This document shows, piece after piece, positions 19,312 through 28,493 of a stretch of 64,000 nucleotides of DNA. The notes under the pieces were generated by a model. That model searched no databases. It was given only the letters and a program-made list of their open reading frames with translations, and was not told the origin of the DNA. The translations under genes were made by a program, and so were the position numbers. Location: NCBI GenBank assembly GCA_042867185.1, contig JBHZQV010000004.1, positions 1 to 64,000 on the forward strand, in the 5' to 3' direction. The stretch is from Xylophilus sp042867185 (lineage in GTDB: Bacteria; Pseudomonadota; Gammaproteobacteria; Burkholderiales; Burkholderiaceae_C). The number at the start of each line of letters is the position of its first letter. The first letter of the stretch is position 1.

Positions 19312-20658
19312 ATGACCGACACCATCGCTACGCTCCGCGCCCGCATCGCCCGGGGCGACACCACCCACGAAGCCTGCGTCGCCCAGGCGCTCGAAGGCGC
19401 CGCGTCGCCCGCCGCGCAGCATGTCTTCACCGCGCTGTACGCCGACGCGGCCCTGGCCGCCGCCCGCCATGCCGACGCGGCGCAGCGGGCCGGCGTGGCG
19501 CTGCCCCCGCTGGCCGGCCTGCCGGTCAGCATCAAGGACCTGTACGACGTGGCGGGCGAGACCACACAGGCCGGCTCGGTCGTGTGCCGCGACGGTGCGC
19601 CCGCCGCGGCCGATGCGGTGGCCGTCGCGCGGCTGCGCGGGCAGGGCGCCGCCCTGGTCGGGAAGACGAACATGACCGAGTTCGCGTTCTCCGGCGTGGG
19701 CATCAACCCCCACTACGGCACGCCGCGCAACCCGGCCGACGCCGCGGTGGCACGCATTCCCGGCGGTTCGTCGGCCGGCGGCGCGGTGTCGGTCGCACTC
19801 GGCCTGGCCGTGGCCACGCTCGGCTCCGATACCGGCGGCTCGATCCGCATCCCGGCCGCGCTCTGCGGCATCGTCGGCTTCAAGAGCACCCAGTCGCGGG
19901 TGCCGCGCACCGGGGCCTTCGAGCTCTCACGTTCGCTCGACACCGTCTGTGCCATGGCCCGGTCGGTGGAGGACTGCCTGCTGGCCGATGCCGCCGTCGC
20001 CGACGTGCCGCTGGCGGTGCGCCGCCGCCCGCTGGTCGGCTTGCGCCTCGCGGTGCCGCAGACGCTGATGTTCGACGGCATCGAGCCTGCCGTGGCCCAG
20101 GCCTTCGACCGCGCGCTGGACACGCTGTCGAATGCGGGCGCGCTCATCGTCGAGATCCCCTTCGCCGAGCTGGCCGAGATCTCCGAGCTCAACGCCCCCG
20201 GCGGCTTCTCGGCCGTCGAGGCCTACGCGGTGCACCGCCACCGGCTGGCCGAGCGGCGCGAGGGCTTCGACGCCCGCGTGGCCCAGCGGATCGCGCTCGG
20301 CGCCCAGGCCAGCGCCGCCGACTACATCGCGATGCAGGACGCCCGCCGCGACTGGATCCTGCGGGCCGAGGCGCGGCTGCAGTCCTTCGACGCGCTGCTG
20401 TGCCCCACCGTGCCCCTGGTCGCCCCGCCCATCGCCGACCTGCTCGCCACCGACGAGGCCTTCTTCAAGGCCAACGGCCTGCTGCTGCGCAACACCTTCG
20501 CGATCAACTACCTCGACGGCTGCGCCTTCAGCCTGCCGTGCCACGCCGCCGGCGAACTGCCGGTGGGCCTGATGCTGTCGGCCGTGCGGGGAGACGATGC
20601 GCGGCTGGCGGCGGTGGCGCTGGCGGTGGAGGACGCGCTGGCGGGCGATGCCGATTGA
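19312..20658 (+). CDS. Amidase (amidase signature family)
   Basis: 448 residues. The Ser-cisSer-Lys triad region is clear: SIKDLYDVAG holds the lysine, PGGSSAGGAVSVALG the cis-serine and GSDTGGSIRIPA the nucleophilic serine. It hydrolyses an amide to acid and ammonia in the cytoplasm. It lies 169 bases after the DUF2848 gene, beyond a repeat copy, and could be the last operon member or have its own promoter. Substrate unknown; other family activities such as allophanate hydrolase or aryl-acylamidase are possible. Confidence 0.93.
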   Translation: MTDTIATLRARIARGDTTHEACVAQALEGAASPAAQHVFTALYADAALAAARHADAAQRAGVALPPLAGLPVSIKDLYDVAGETTQAGSVVCRDGAPAAADAVAVARLRGQGAALVGKTNMTEFAFSGVGINPHYGTPRNPADAAVARIPGGSSAGGAVSVALGLAVATLGSDTGGSIRIPAALCGIVGFKSTQSRVPRTGAFELSRSLDTVCAMARSVEDCLLADAAVADVPLAVRRRPLVGLRLAVPQTLMFDGIEPAVAQAFDRALDTLSNAGALIVEIPFAELAEISELNAPGGFSAVEAYAVHRHRLAERREGFDARVAQRIALGAQASAADYIAMQDARRDWILRAEARLQSFDALLCPTVPLVAPPIADLLATDEAFFKANGLLLRNTFAINYLDGCAFSLPCHAAGELPVGLMLSAVRGDDARLAAVALAVEDALAGDAD

Positions 20659-20691
20659 GGGCGCCGGCGATGCCCTGCGCATGCCTCTCGG

Positions 20692-20741
20692 CGCTATCTA
20701 TTCGATAGCTGATAGCCGGCGCCGCACGCCGGCTACAGCCC
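20692..20741 (-). repeat. AGCTAT dispersed repeat, copy 1 (reverse)
   Basis: On the plus strand GCTATCTATTCGATAGCTG is followed by a GCCGGC/GCCGGC stem. This is the reverse complement of the 61331-61386 copy. The stop codon of the AraC gene (20733-20735) lies inside it. Confidence 0.8.
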
Positions 20742-21653
20742 GTTTTTGTTCTGGAAATGCCGTGGCGAGCGCCCCATCGCCGCGCGGAACATCGCGGTGA
20801 AGGCGCTGTCGCTGGCATAGCCGCTGGCCGCCGCCACATGGGCGACCGGCATGCCGCGGGCCAGCAGGGGCAGGGCGTGGGCCAGCAGGGCCTGCTGGCG
20901 CCATTGCTGCCAGCTGATGCCCAGCTCGCTGCGGAACAGGCGGGCGGCGGTGCGCTCGCTCGCGCCTGCGCCGGCGGCCCATTCGGCCAGGGTGGCGGGG
21001 CGGGCGGGGGCGCGCAGCACCGCCTCGCACAGGGCGCGCAGGCGCTTGTTGCCGTGCTCGGCGTGCGGCATCGGCACGCCCATGCGCAGCTGCGGCGCGC
21101 GGGCCAGTTCGTCGCGCAAGAGGGGCGCGATCATCCGCTCGCGGCGGCGGCATTCGGCCAGGTGCGCCGCACCGCCGGCCGGGCCCACCGCCCCGTCGGG
21201 CGTACTGTCGAGGGCGAAAGCCAGGGCGTGGAGCAGCGGGCCCATCTCCAGCACCACGCAGCGCTGCCAGGCCGGGTCGGCCGAGGGCGCGGGCTGCGGC
21301 AGCAGGTAGACGGTGCGCAGCTCGGCATCCTCCACCACGGTGATCGAATGCTCCATGCCGGCCGGCACCCAGGCGGCGCGCGAGGGCGGCACGATGATGG
21401 TGCCGCCCTCGGTGCTGACCCGGATCACGCCGGTGGCCGAGAAGGTGAGCTGCGGCCAGTCGTGGCGGTGCGGCACCACGACGGTGTCGGCCGCGAGCGG
21501 CCGCTGCTTGGCGCGCACCGGCCGGTCAGGCGTGGGCACGAACAGGTGCGGCGTGAGGGAGCCGACCTGGGCGCCGGTGCCGGCGGCGGGCACGCGGGCC
21601 GGTGCGCGTGCACGAACCGGGGTGCGGACGGCGGTGCTGGACGGTTTTGGCAT
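20733..21653 (-). CDS. AraC family transcriptional regulator
   Basis: 306 residues. An N-terminal cupin-like sensor domain (about 45-125; VVPHRHDWPQLTFSATGVIRV) is joined to a C-terminal double helix-turn-helix (about 205-300) with ASERTAARLFRSELGISW and HVAAASGYASDSAFTAMFRAAMG. The family represses or activates an adjacent exporter in response to a small molecule. It is divergent from an MFS gene whose start lies 101 bases away, which makes that transporter the likely target. Confidence 0.92.
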   Translation of the reverse strand: MPKPSSTAVRTPVRARAPARVPAAGTGAQVGSLTPHLFVPTPDRPVRAKQRPLAADTVVVPHRHDWPQLTFSATGVIRVSTEGGTIIVPPSRAAWVPAGMEHSITVVEDAELRTVYLLPQPAPSADPAWQRCVVLEMGPLLHALAFALDSTPDGAVGPAGGAAHLAECRRRERMIAPLLRDELARAPQLRMGVPMPHAEHGNKRLRALCEAVLRAPARPATLAEWAAGAGASERTAARLFRSELGISWQQWRQQALLAHALPLLARGMPVAHVAAASGYASDSAFTAMFRAAMGRSPRHFQNKNGL

Positions 21654-21754
21654 ATTCTCGATGAAAGTTGGCCCTTCGTCGCAATTCTGCCGCGCGATGG
21701 GCGCCTACGATCGCCGCTCCTCTTCTTCTTTCGCGTGCGCCGCGCTTTTTCGCC

Positions 21755-23017
21755 ATGGCCTCAGCTACCCATTCCGCACCCACCGCCGCCCGCGATCCGG
21801 CCGAGCGCGCGGCCTTTCGCAACGATGCCACCCTGATCGGCCTGGTGGGCGTGGCCCACGGCATCAGCCATTTCAGCCAGCTGCTGCTGGCGCCGCTGTT
21901 CCCCTGGCTCAAGACCGAGTTCGGCGTGGGCTATGCCGAGCTGGGCTTCGTGCTGACGGTGTTCTTCGTGGTGTCGTGCATCGTGCAGGCGCTGTCGGGC
22001 TTCGTGGTCGACCGCTACAGCCCGCGGCCGGTGCTGTTCGCGGGCCTGGGCATGCTGGCCCTGGCGGGCTTCGGCTATGCGATGGCGCAGAACTACTGGA
22101 TGCTGCTGGGCAGTGCGGTGATCGGCGGCATCGGCAACGGCGTGTTCCACCCGGTCGACTACACGCTGTTCAACCGCAAGGTGGCGCCCACCCGGCTGGG
22201 CCATGCCTACAGCGTGCACGGCATCACCGGCAGCCTGGGCTGGGCGCTGGCGCCGGCCTTCGTCGTGCCGCTGGCGGTGGCGTTCTCGTGGCGGGTCGCG
22301 CTGGCCTCGGCCGGTGTGCTGGCGCTGGTGGTGCTGGCGGTGCTGTGGGTCTACCGCCGCCACCTGGCGCTCGACAAGAAGGCGGTGCTGCAGGCCACCG
22401 GCCACCACGATGTGGTCGAGGGCAAGTTCGATTTCCTGCGCATCCCGGCGGTGTGGATGTGCTTCGGCTTCTTTTTCTTCTATGCCGCATCGCTCAGCGT
22501 GGTGCAGGCCTTCGCGCCCGAGGCGGCGCGCCAGCTTCACGCGGTGCCGATCGCGCTGGTGGCGATGTGCCTGACGATCTACATGGTGGCGAGTGCCGGC
22601 GGCATGGTGCTGGGCGGCTTCCTGGCGTCGGACCCGACGCGCTGCGAGCGGATCGTGGGCATCGGCTTCGGCATCGCGGCCCTGATCGCGCTGGGGCTGG
22701 GCCTGCTCGACCTGCCGCCGCTGGCGGTGCCGGTGCTGTTCGGTGCGATGGGGTTCTCGGCCGGCATCTCCGGCCCGTCGCGCGACCTGATCGTCAAGCG
22801 CTCCACGCCGCCGAACGCGACCGGCCGCGTCTACGGCGTGGTGTACGCCGGCCTCGACATCGGCCAGGCGACCGCGCCGTTGCTCTTCGGCGCGCTGATG
22901 GACCACGGCCGCTTCCGCAGCGTGCTGGTGGGCCTGGCGGTGGTGCAGGGCGTGCTGATCGTCAGCGCGTTCAACGTGCGCAAGGCCCGGCGCACCTCGT
23001 CGCTGGTGCCGGCCTGA
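21755..23017 (+). CDS. MFS transporter, Fsr (fosmidomycin resistance)-like
   Basis: 420 residues with 12 predicted helices. The first helix begins near residue 28 (GVAHGISHFSQLLLAPLFPWL). IGGIGNGVFHPVDYTLFNRK resembles the HP-containing segment of Fsr-type exporters. Proton-driven efflux of a small molecule is likely, direction inferred. The ATG at 21755 is chosen since the 29 extra upstream residues are not membrane-compatible. Divergent AraC gene as neighbour. Confidence 0.88.
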   Translation: MASATHSAPTAARDPAERAAFRNDATLIGLVGVAHGISHFSQLLLAPLFPWLKTEFGVGYAELGFVLTVFFVVSCIVQALSGFVVDRYSPRPVLFAGLGMLALAGFGYAMAQNYWMLLGSAVIGGIGNGVFHPVDYTLFNRKVAPTRLGHAYSVHGITGSLGWALAPAFVVPLAVAFSWRVALASAGVLALVVLAVLWVYRRHLALDKKAVLQATGHHDVVEGKFDFLRIPAVWMCFGFFFFYAASLSVVQAFAPEAARQLHAVPIALVAMCLTIYMVASAGGMVLGGFLASDPTRCERIVGIGFGIAALIALGLGLLDLPPLAVPVLFGAMGFSAGISGPSRDLIVKRSTPPNATGRVYGVVYAGLDIGQATAPLLFGALMDHGRFRSVLVGLAVVQGVLIVSAFNVRKARRTSSLVPA

Positions 23018-23027
23018 TGCCGTGATG

Positions 23028-23050
23028 CGGCGGCCCGCGCGGGGCCGCCG
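23028..23050. terminator. Hairpin between convergent genes
   Basis: Perfect 9-bp arms CGGCGGCCC and GGGCCGCCG with a 5-base loop lie between the MFS and chemoreceptor stop codons. There is no T-run, so intrinsic termination is uncertain, though position favours a two-way barrier. Confidence 0.45.
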
Positions 23051-23060
23051 GCCGGGCTCG

Positions 23061-24902
23061 CTAGCGCGGCAGCGCCATCCGCACCGGCTCGGCGCCGCCG
23101 GCCGCATGCCGGTCGAGCGTGAAGCCCGCCACGGTGCGCGACAGGTGGTGGGCCTGGTCGTTCAGCACGCCCGATGCGGCGGTCGATTCCTCCACCAGCG
23201 CGGCGTTCTGCTGGGTGGCGCGGTCCATGTCGGCGACCGCCTGGTTGATCTGGCCGATGCCGGCGCTCTGCTCGGTCATCGATCCGTTGATCTCGCCGAT
23301 GATCTGCGCCACCCGCTGGATGCTCTCGACGATCTCGCCCATCGTCTCGCCCGCGGCGCGTACCCGCTGGGTGCCGGTGGTGACGCTGACGCCCGAGGCG
23401 TCGATCAGCGCCTTGATCTCCTTGGCGGCGGTGGCGCTGCGGTGCGCCAGGCTGCGCACCTCGCTGGCGACGACCGCGAAGCCGCGGCCGTTCTCGCCGG
23501 CCCGGGCCGCCTCGACCGCCGCATTGAGCGCCAGGATGTTGGTCTGGAACGCGATCGAGTCGATCACGCCGATGATCTCGCCGATCTTGGCCGAGGCCTT
23601 GGAGATGTCGTCCATCGTGCTGACCGCGCCGGCCACCACCTCGCCGCCCCGGGTCGCGGCACTGCTGGCCGACGCGGCCAGGCGCTGGGCCTGCGCGGCG
23701 GAATCGGCCGACTGCTGCACCGTGCCGGTCAGCTGCGAGAGCGAGGCCGAGGTCTCCTGCAGGTTGCTGGCCGAGGTTTCGGTGCGGGTCGACAAATCCT
23801 GGTTGCCGGCCCGGATCTCGTCGGTGGCGGTCTTCATCGATTCGACGCCGGTGCGCACGTCCTGCAGCACGGTGCCGATCTGCTCGACGAAGGCATTGAA
23901 CGACACGGCGATCTGCGCCACCTCGTCCTGGCCGGTGACCGGCAGGCGCCGGGTCAGGTCGCCGCCGCCGGAGCCGATCTCGTCCATCGCGTCGCGCACT
24001 TCCGACAGGCGCCGGAAGGATTTGGCGGTGAGCAGCGCGCCCACGGCGGCCGCCGCGGCCGCCAGCAGCACGATGGCGATCGCCAGGGTCTGCACCACGC
24101 TGCGCAGGCCGGCGGTGGCCTCGGCCTTGTCGAGCGCCACCACCAGCGACCAGTCGGTGCCCTGCACCGGGCGCGACGTGAGCAGCTTGGTGCTGCCGCC
24201 CAGGTCGACTTCCATCGGCTTGGTGGCGCCGGCCAGCGCTGCCATGGCGGCGGGGGTGAGCAGCGGGGAGAGTTCGGTGACCGGCTTCAGGCCGAGCTTG
24301 GCATCGGGATGCGCCAGCACCTGGCCGTCGCTGGTGACCACGAAGCCCAGGCTGCCCGGCGTGGGGTGGATGGCCGCGACCACCGCGCGCACGCCGTCGA
24401 GCGGCACCGCGCCGCTGACCACGCCCTGCAGCGCCCCGTTGCGCACCATCGGGGCGACGAAGGCGACGTGCGGAATGCCGGTGGTCGAATCGCCGTAAGG
24501 TTTCGTGACGGCCGGCTTGCCCGCCTGCGCGGCGGTCTTGTACCAGGGGCGCGCCGTCGGGTCGTAGCCCGCCGCGGGGTTGGTGGTCGATTTGTAGCTC
24601 TTGTCTTCCCAGCCCACGGTGGTGACGGGAAAGCCGTTGGCCTTGCCCATCAGGAATACGTAGCCCTGCGGATCGTCCTTCTCGACCGCGGCGGCGGTGG
24701 CGGCCACCGCCGCCGCCTTGGCCGATACCCACTGGTCGATCGCCATCGTGTTGCCGGCCGCGATCGCGTCGAGGTCTTGCTCGATCGTCTGGAAGGTGCT
24801 GGCGCGGGTGATGGTGTAGGTGGCGGCGCCGGTGACCGCCAGGGCGCAGACGACGGTCGCGGTGCTGATGACGAGGATTTTGGAACGCAAGGACTGGATC
24901 AT
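23061..24902 (-). CDS. Methyl-accepting chemotaxis protein with dCache sensor
   Basis: 613 residues. Helix 1 (about 8-30) and helix 2 (about 270-292) bracket a periplasmic double-Cache domain (DPTARPWYKTAAQAGKP and HPDAKLGLK, as in amino-acid and organic-acid receptors). HAMP follows (about 293-350), then a signalling domain whose tip reads FQTNILALNAAVEAARAGE and GRGFAVVASEVRSLA. No C-terminal CheR-docking pentapeptide is present. It would direct swimming toward or away from a small metabolite. No chemotaxis kinase genes are nearby. Confidence 0.95.
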   Translation of the reverse strand: MIQSLRSKILVISTATVVCALAVTGAATYTITRASTFQTIEQDLDAIAAGNTMAIDQWVSAKAAAVAATAAAVEKDDPQGYVFLMGKANGFPVTTVGWEDKSYKSTTNPAAGYDPTARPWYKTAAQAGKPAVTKPYGDSTTGIPHVAFVAPMVRNGALQGVVSGAVPLDGVRAVVAAIHPTPGSLGFVVTSDGQVLAHPDAKLGLKPVTELSPLLTPAAMAALAGATKPMEVDLGGSTKLLTSRPVQGTDWSLVVALDKAEATAGLRSVVQTLAIAIVLLAAAAAAVGALLTAKSFRRLSEVRDAMDEIGSGGGDLTRRLPVTGQDEVAQIAVSFNAFVEQIGTVLQDVRTGVESMKTATDEIRAGNQDLSTRTETSASNLQETSASLSQLTGTVQQSADSAAQAQRLAASASSAATRGGEVVAGAVSTMDDISKASAKIGEIIGVIDSIAFQTNILALNAAVEAARAGENGRGFAVVASEVRSLAHRSATAAKEIKALIDASGVSVTTGTQRVRAAGETMGEIVESIQRVAQIIGEINGSMTEQSAGIGQINQAVADMDRATQQNAALVEESTAASGVLNDQAHHLSRTVAGFTLDRHAAGGAEPVRMALPR

Positions 24903-25135
24903 GGAAAAGCCGGGTGAAAAGATGGGTGGATTACACCCGAGTTCGGTTACCGCCGCTTACGTCCTTCGCATGGTGCATCGGCCGTTTCGCCACGCCCCAA
25001 TGCCGGGCGCCCGCACCGTCGAGAGGCGGGGTCAGCCCGCTGCGCCGGATGCGGCCGGGGCCGCCACACCACTGTCTCCACCGCCGGGAAACTGGCGCGA
25101 CCGGGCGATGCGCGGGCGCATGGCGTTGCCCGCCG

Positions 25136-26179
25136 TCAGGCCACACGCACCAGATAGTCGGGGAAGGGCGGCTCGGGCAGTACCGCCAGCACCTTGAGCT
25201 GCTGCTGCGTGCGCTTGCGCGCGGCATGCAGATGGGCCGCGAACGCATCGGCCGCAAGCGCGAACCGCCGCTCGCACAGGTCATCGACGATGGCGCGGTA
25301 CTCCTCGCGCAGCAGCGGGGTGTTCGATGGATGGAACAAGCGCAAGAAGGTGCGGTTGACCATCAACGGCATCTGGCAATGCCGCAGGATGCCCACTATC
25401 TTGGTGTTGGGATGCTGCGAAAGGCACGCTCCATGGATCTGGCTTTCGATGCGCAACAAGGCTTCGGTGTCCATGGCCCCCGGGTCGCGCAGGGCGTCGC
25501 GCAGCCCGAGCAGGAATTGCGCATCCAGCCTCGGCCCGCTTTCCCGCAGCGCGGCCGGCGCGAGCAACAGCAGCACCTCGAAGTCGTGTGCGATGGCGCG
25601 CGCGGTGAGTGGGCCGGCGCGCCACGCCGCATAGGCGCTTTTCTCGACGAGACCGCGGTCTACCAGGCGGCTCAGCACCTCGCGTACCGCTGCACGGTTC
25701 ACGTTGAAGTAGGCCATCGCCCGCGTTTCGTCGATGCGAAAGTGGCCGAACACGACGGCGGCGGAAATCGACTGTTCGAATTCGCCATGGATGCGCTCTC
25801 TCTCCGACGGAATGTAGATGGCCGCGCCTTGCGAACCTTGTGCGTCCTGCCCGAGCGAGGCCTCGTCGATGGACAGCCGCTGGGGTTCGACCCGCTGGCC
25901 GCGCGGTGCCACCATATAGCCACGACCCGGAAATTTCTGCAGCAGCCCCTCTTCGTGCAGCAGATGAAAGGCCTTTCGCACCGGCACCCGGCTGGTGCCG
26001 AACACATCGGCCACCGGTCCCTCCAGCAGGACCAGTCCGGGCACGATGCGCTTGTCGGCGATGGCCTGTCGCAATCGGTTGCGGATCACCTCGTAGCGCA
26101 GCTTCCGCTCGCCGGTGCCCGTGGACGCCGAAGGTTCCGGCGCGACGGGCTCCCCCTTTCCGCTGGCTTGCGGACTCAT
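25136..26179 (-). CDS. GntR family regulator with two winged-helix domains
   Basis: 347 residues. The first GntR winged helix covers about 28-90 (GPVADVFGTSRVPVRKAFHLLHEEGLL). A second winged-helix-like segment lies near 135-195 (FRIDETRAMAYFNVNRAAVREVL, DRGLVEK), followed by an FCD-like helical domain to the end. Most FadR-type regulators have one DNA-binding head. ATG 26179 is preferred; an upstream in-frame ATG at 26257 would run into the preceding gene. It is the last gene of the nine-gene operon and the likely regulator of the palindrome at 34192-34213. Confidence 0.85.
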   Translation of the reverse strand: MSPQASGKGEPVAPEPSASTGTGERKLRYEVIRNRLRQAIADKRIVPGLVLLEGPVADVFGTSRVPVRKAFHLLHEEGLLQKFPGRGYMVAPRGQRVEPQRLSIDEASLGQDAQGSQGAAIYIPSERERIHGEFEQSISAAVVFGHFRIDETRAMAYFNVNRAAVREVLSRLVDRGLVEKSAYAAWRAGPLTARAIAHDFEVLLLLAPAALRESGPRLDAQFLLGLRDALRDPGAMDTEALLRIESQIHGACLSQHPNTKIVGILRHCQMPLMVNRTFLRLFHPSNTPLLREEYRAIVDDLCERRFALAADAFAAHLHAARKRTQQQLKVLAVLPEPPFPDYLVRVA

Positions 26180-26229
26180 TGGCTTCTCGTCACTGTCGTG
26201 CAGTCCTGTCTCTCGTTCTTTGTAGTCGG

Positions 26230-27408
26230 TCAGCCGCTGCGCAGGAACTCGGTCCATTTGCGCACCAGGTAGTTGTGTTCGTCCATCATGGTGTTCCAGA
26301 CGGCCACGTTACCCATTCGCCGCAGGTAGGAGCCACCGTCGCGCACGCTGCCCCGGCGGATCAGCATATTACCGTCTGCCCCGGGGAGGTCTTCGCTGGC
26401 CGGCTTGCCTTCGTACCAGTAGTCCCATTCCGCGGCGCTCAGGTGCGCGCGCGTGCACTGGGGGTTCGAGATGTAGTAGCCCTGCCGCGCCATGGCGGCA
26501 CCCGCCCAGCCCGAATGCCACCAGTTCAGGTAGCGGTAGGCCGCGTCGAGCTTCTCGGCCTCCGCGCCGCGCGCGATGCCCATGCCGCCGTACCAGGCAC
26601 GGTAGCCCTCCTTGGGGCAGGCGAAACGGTAGGCGAGCCCGGCCCGCTCGTAGGCGGCGATGGCGGGCGACCAGTTGCTCTGAATGGCGACGCGTGCATC
26701 GATCATCATGCGTGCGGCGTCGGCGTAGTTGCCCCAGAAGCCGCCGAACAGTCCTGCCTTCTTTTTCGCCACGAGCAGGGAAATCATCTGGTCGATTTCC
26801 TCGATCTCCAGGTTGCTGATATCGCGAAAATGCATTTCACCACTCGCGCGCAGCGCCAGCACCGCGTCGAGGGCGCCGATGGCGGCATCGGCCTGCAGCG
26901 CCACGCGGCCAGTGCAGTCGGGCGAGACCAGCCATGACCAGCTTTCCTGCGCATTGTCGAAAAGCGGAGAGACCTCGCCCGGCAGGTAGACGAAGCCGTC
27001 CGCGTTGTGCGTGAGCGGCAGCATGCTGATCTGCGCGGTGGGGACATCTCCGACGGAGCCGTCCGGCTGCACGTACAGGCGTGTCACCGGGTTGCACCCT
27101 TGCCCATAGCGGGAATCCGGTGCGAGCCGGCCGGTCCTGGGCAGCGCATTGACGCCGGCCCAGTGCGCCAGCCGGTCCAGCGCGATCGGCTGCAACGCGC
27201 CCGCCGGCCAGAGGCAGTCGATGCTGTGGAACCATTGGTCGTAGACGTCGAAGCTGCTTTGGTCGATCACGGCCTGGCGTTGTGCGTCGAAACCGTCGAG
27301 CACCTCGAAATGAATGCGCAGGCCCAGATCCTCCATGGCCCGCTTGCGTACCGTCTCGGTGAGCGTGACCGATGTGCCCAGCACGCGCAGTTCGGTTCGC
27401 TTCGTCAT
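26230..27408 (-). CDS. Solute-binding-protein-like protein without signal peptide
   Basis: 392 residues with the fold of spermidine/putrescine-type extracellular solute-binding proteins (family 1): LRVLGTSVTLTETVRKRAME at the first strand, ARMMIDARVAIQSNWSP in the hinge region, and a C-terminal WTEFLRSG. The start is fixed by an ATGA overlap with the CobW gene, and neither that start nor the nearby upstream methionine gives a hydrophobic leader, so export by Sec or Tat is not supported. No ABC permease or ATPase is present in the operon. It may bind its ligand in the cytoplasm. Confidence 0.8.
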   Translation of the reverse strand: MTKRTELRVLGTSVTLTETVRKRAMEDLGLRIHFEVLDGFDAQRQAVIDQSSFDVYDQWFHSIDCLWPAGALQPIALDRLAHWAGVNALPRTGRLAPDSRYGQGCNPVTRLYVQPDGSVGDVPTAQISMLPLTHNADGFVYLPGEVSPLFDNAQESWSWLVSPDCTGRVALQADAAIGALDAVLALRASGEMHFRDISNLEIEEIDQMISLLVAKKKAGLFGGFWGNYADAARMMIDARVAIQSNWSPAIAAYERAGLAYRFACPKEGYRAWYGGMGIARGAEAEKLDAAYRYLNWWHSGWAGAAMARQGYYISNPQCTRAHLSAAEWDYWYEGKPASEDLPGADGNMLIRRGSVRDGGSYLRRMGNVAVWNTMMDEHNYLVRKWTEFLRSG

Positions 27409-28493
27409 GGGGAAAGCGCGCATGCCGTGGCGTGCGGCGTGTAGAAGTCTTCGAATGCCTGCCACGAGGCCACGACGGTTTCTTGCGAGAGTCCTTGCGT
27501 GATGAAGACCAGGCGAGAGCTGCGGTTCTCGTCGGGCCAGGCGTCGAGGTGTTCGGGTGGGTGCATCAAATGTCCGATCCCATGCAGGACAGTGGGTTGA
27601 CCGTGCTCGAATCCCTCGGCCGCGACGCCCAGCAATCCTTTGATCCGCAGCAGCCGGTCGCCGTGGCGATGCACCAGAAGGGTCAGCCACAGGGTGAGCG
27701 TGAACCATTCTATGGGGCGGTCGAACACCATGCAGAACGCGCTGGCCTGCGTGCGGGCCATGTGCTCCGCATGCGCGTCACCGAGGCGCGCGGGCGCAAG
27801 CTGCTCGCCGGGCCGGGCCCGCATCGTGCCCGCGCTCACCCGCGCTATCCATGCCACCGTGTCGTCGGGCGGTGCATGCGCCAGGTCGTCGTCCCAGGGC
27901 GCCGGGCCGGTGGGCGCTTCCCATTGCTGTGCCAGGGGATTGAGCATGTGCAGCCGTGCGCGCAAGGCGTCGGCCTGCTCCCCGGTCACGAGGTCCGTTT
28001 TGCTGAGCCACAGCGTATCGGCAGCGGCGACCTGTGCGGTCCATTCGGGGTGCAGCACCTGCTGTGGTCCGGCATGCACGGCGTCCACCACCGTCGAGAC
28101 GAACGCGGGCCGGAAGTGATGGCGCAACTGCGCATCGCCCAGCAACGTGGCCAGCACCGGGCCGGGGGTTGCGAGGCCCGTGGTTTCGATCACCACACGG
28201 CGGAACGCGGGCAGTTCGCCGCGCTGGCGGCGTGAGAAAAGGCCCATCAGCGCCTCCTTGAGCTCACCCCGGATCGAGCAGCAGACGCAGCCGTTGTCGA
28301 GCAGCACGGTGTCGGCGTCGATGGACCCGACCAGCAGGTGATCCAGTCCCACGTCCCCGAACTCGTTGATGAGCACTGCCGTGTCCGCGGTGCCGCTGGC
28401 CTGCAGCCAGCGCCGCAGCAGCGTGGTCTTGCCGCTGCCGAGAAAGCCGGTGAGGATGCCGACCGGCAGCACGTCGAAGGCCACCTCGGTCAT
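27405..28493 (-). CDS. CobW/COG0523 family GTPase (metallochaperone)
   Basis: 362 residues. Walker A GFLGSGKTTLL (16-26), metal motif CVCC at 69-72 (GCVCCSIR), and SKTDL as the base-recognition motif. A CobW C-terminal domain occupies about 260-350. COG0523 proteins insert Zn, Co or Fe into partner enzymes using GTP. Here it is translationally coupled to both neighbours (four-base overlaps), and the operon contains a metal-dependent deacetylase-fold hydrolase that could be the client; this link is inference. Confidence 0.93.
   Translation of the reverse strand: MTEVAFDVLPVGILTGFLGSGKTTLLRRWLQASGTADTAVLINEFGDVGLDHLLVGSIDADTVLLDNGCVCCSIRGELKEALMGLFSRRQRGELPAFRRVVIETTGLATPGPVLATLLGDAQLRHHFRPAFVSTVVDAVHAGPQQVLHPEWTAQVAAADTLWLSKTDLVTGEQADALRARLHMLNPLAQQWEAPTGPAPWDDDLAHAPPDDTVAWIARVSAGTMRARPGEQLAPARLGDAHAEHMARTQASAFCMVFDRPIEWFTLTLWLTLLVHRHGDRLLRIKGLLGVAAEGFEHGQPTVLHGIGHLMHPPEHLDAWPDENRSSRLVFITQGLSQETVVASWQAFEDFYTPHATACALSP

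Noticed and set aside
24903..25135. Possible RNA gene or short ORF between the chemoreceptor and GntR genes
   Set aside because: No tRNA-like fold, terminator or convincing start site was found; nothing supported.
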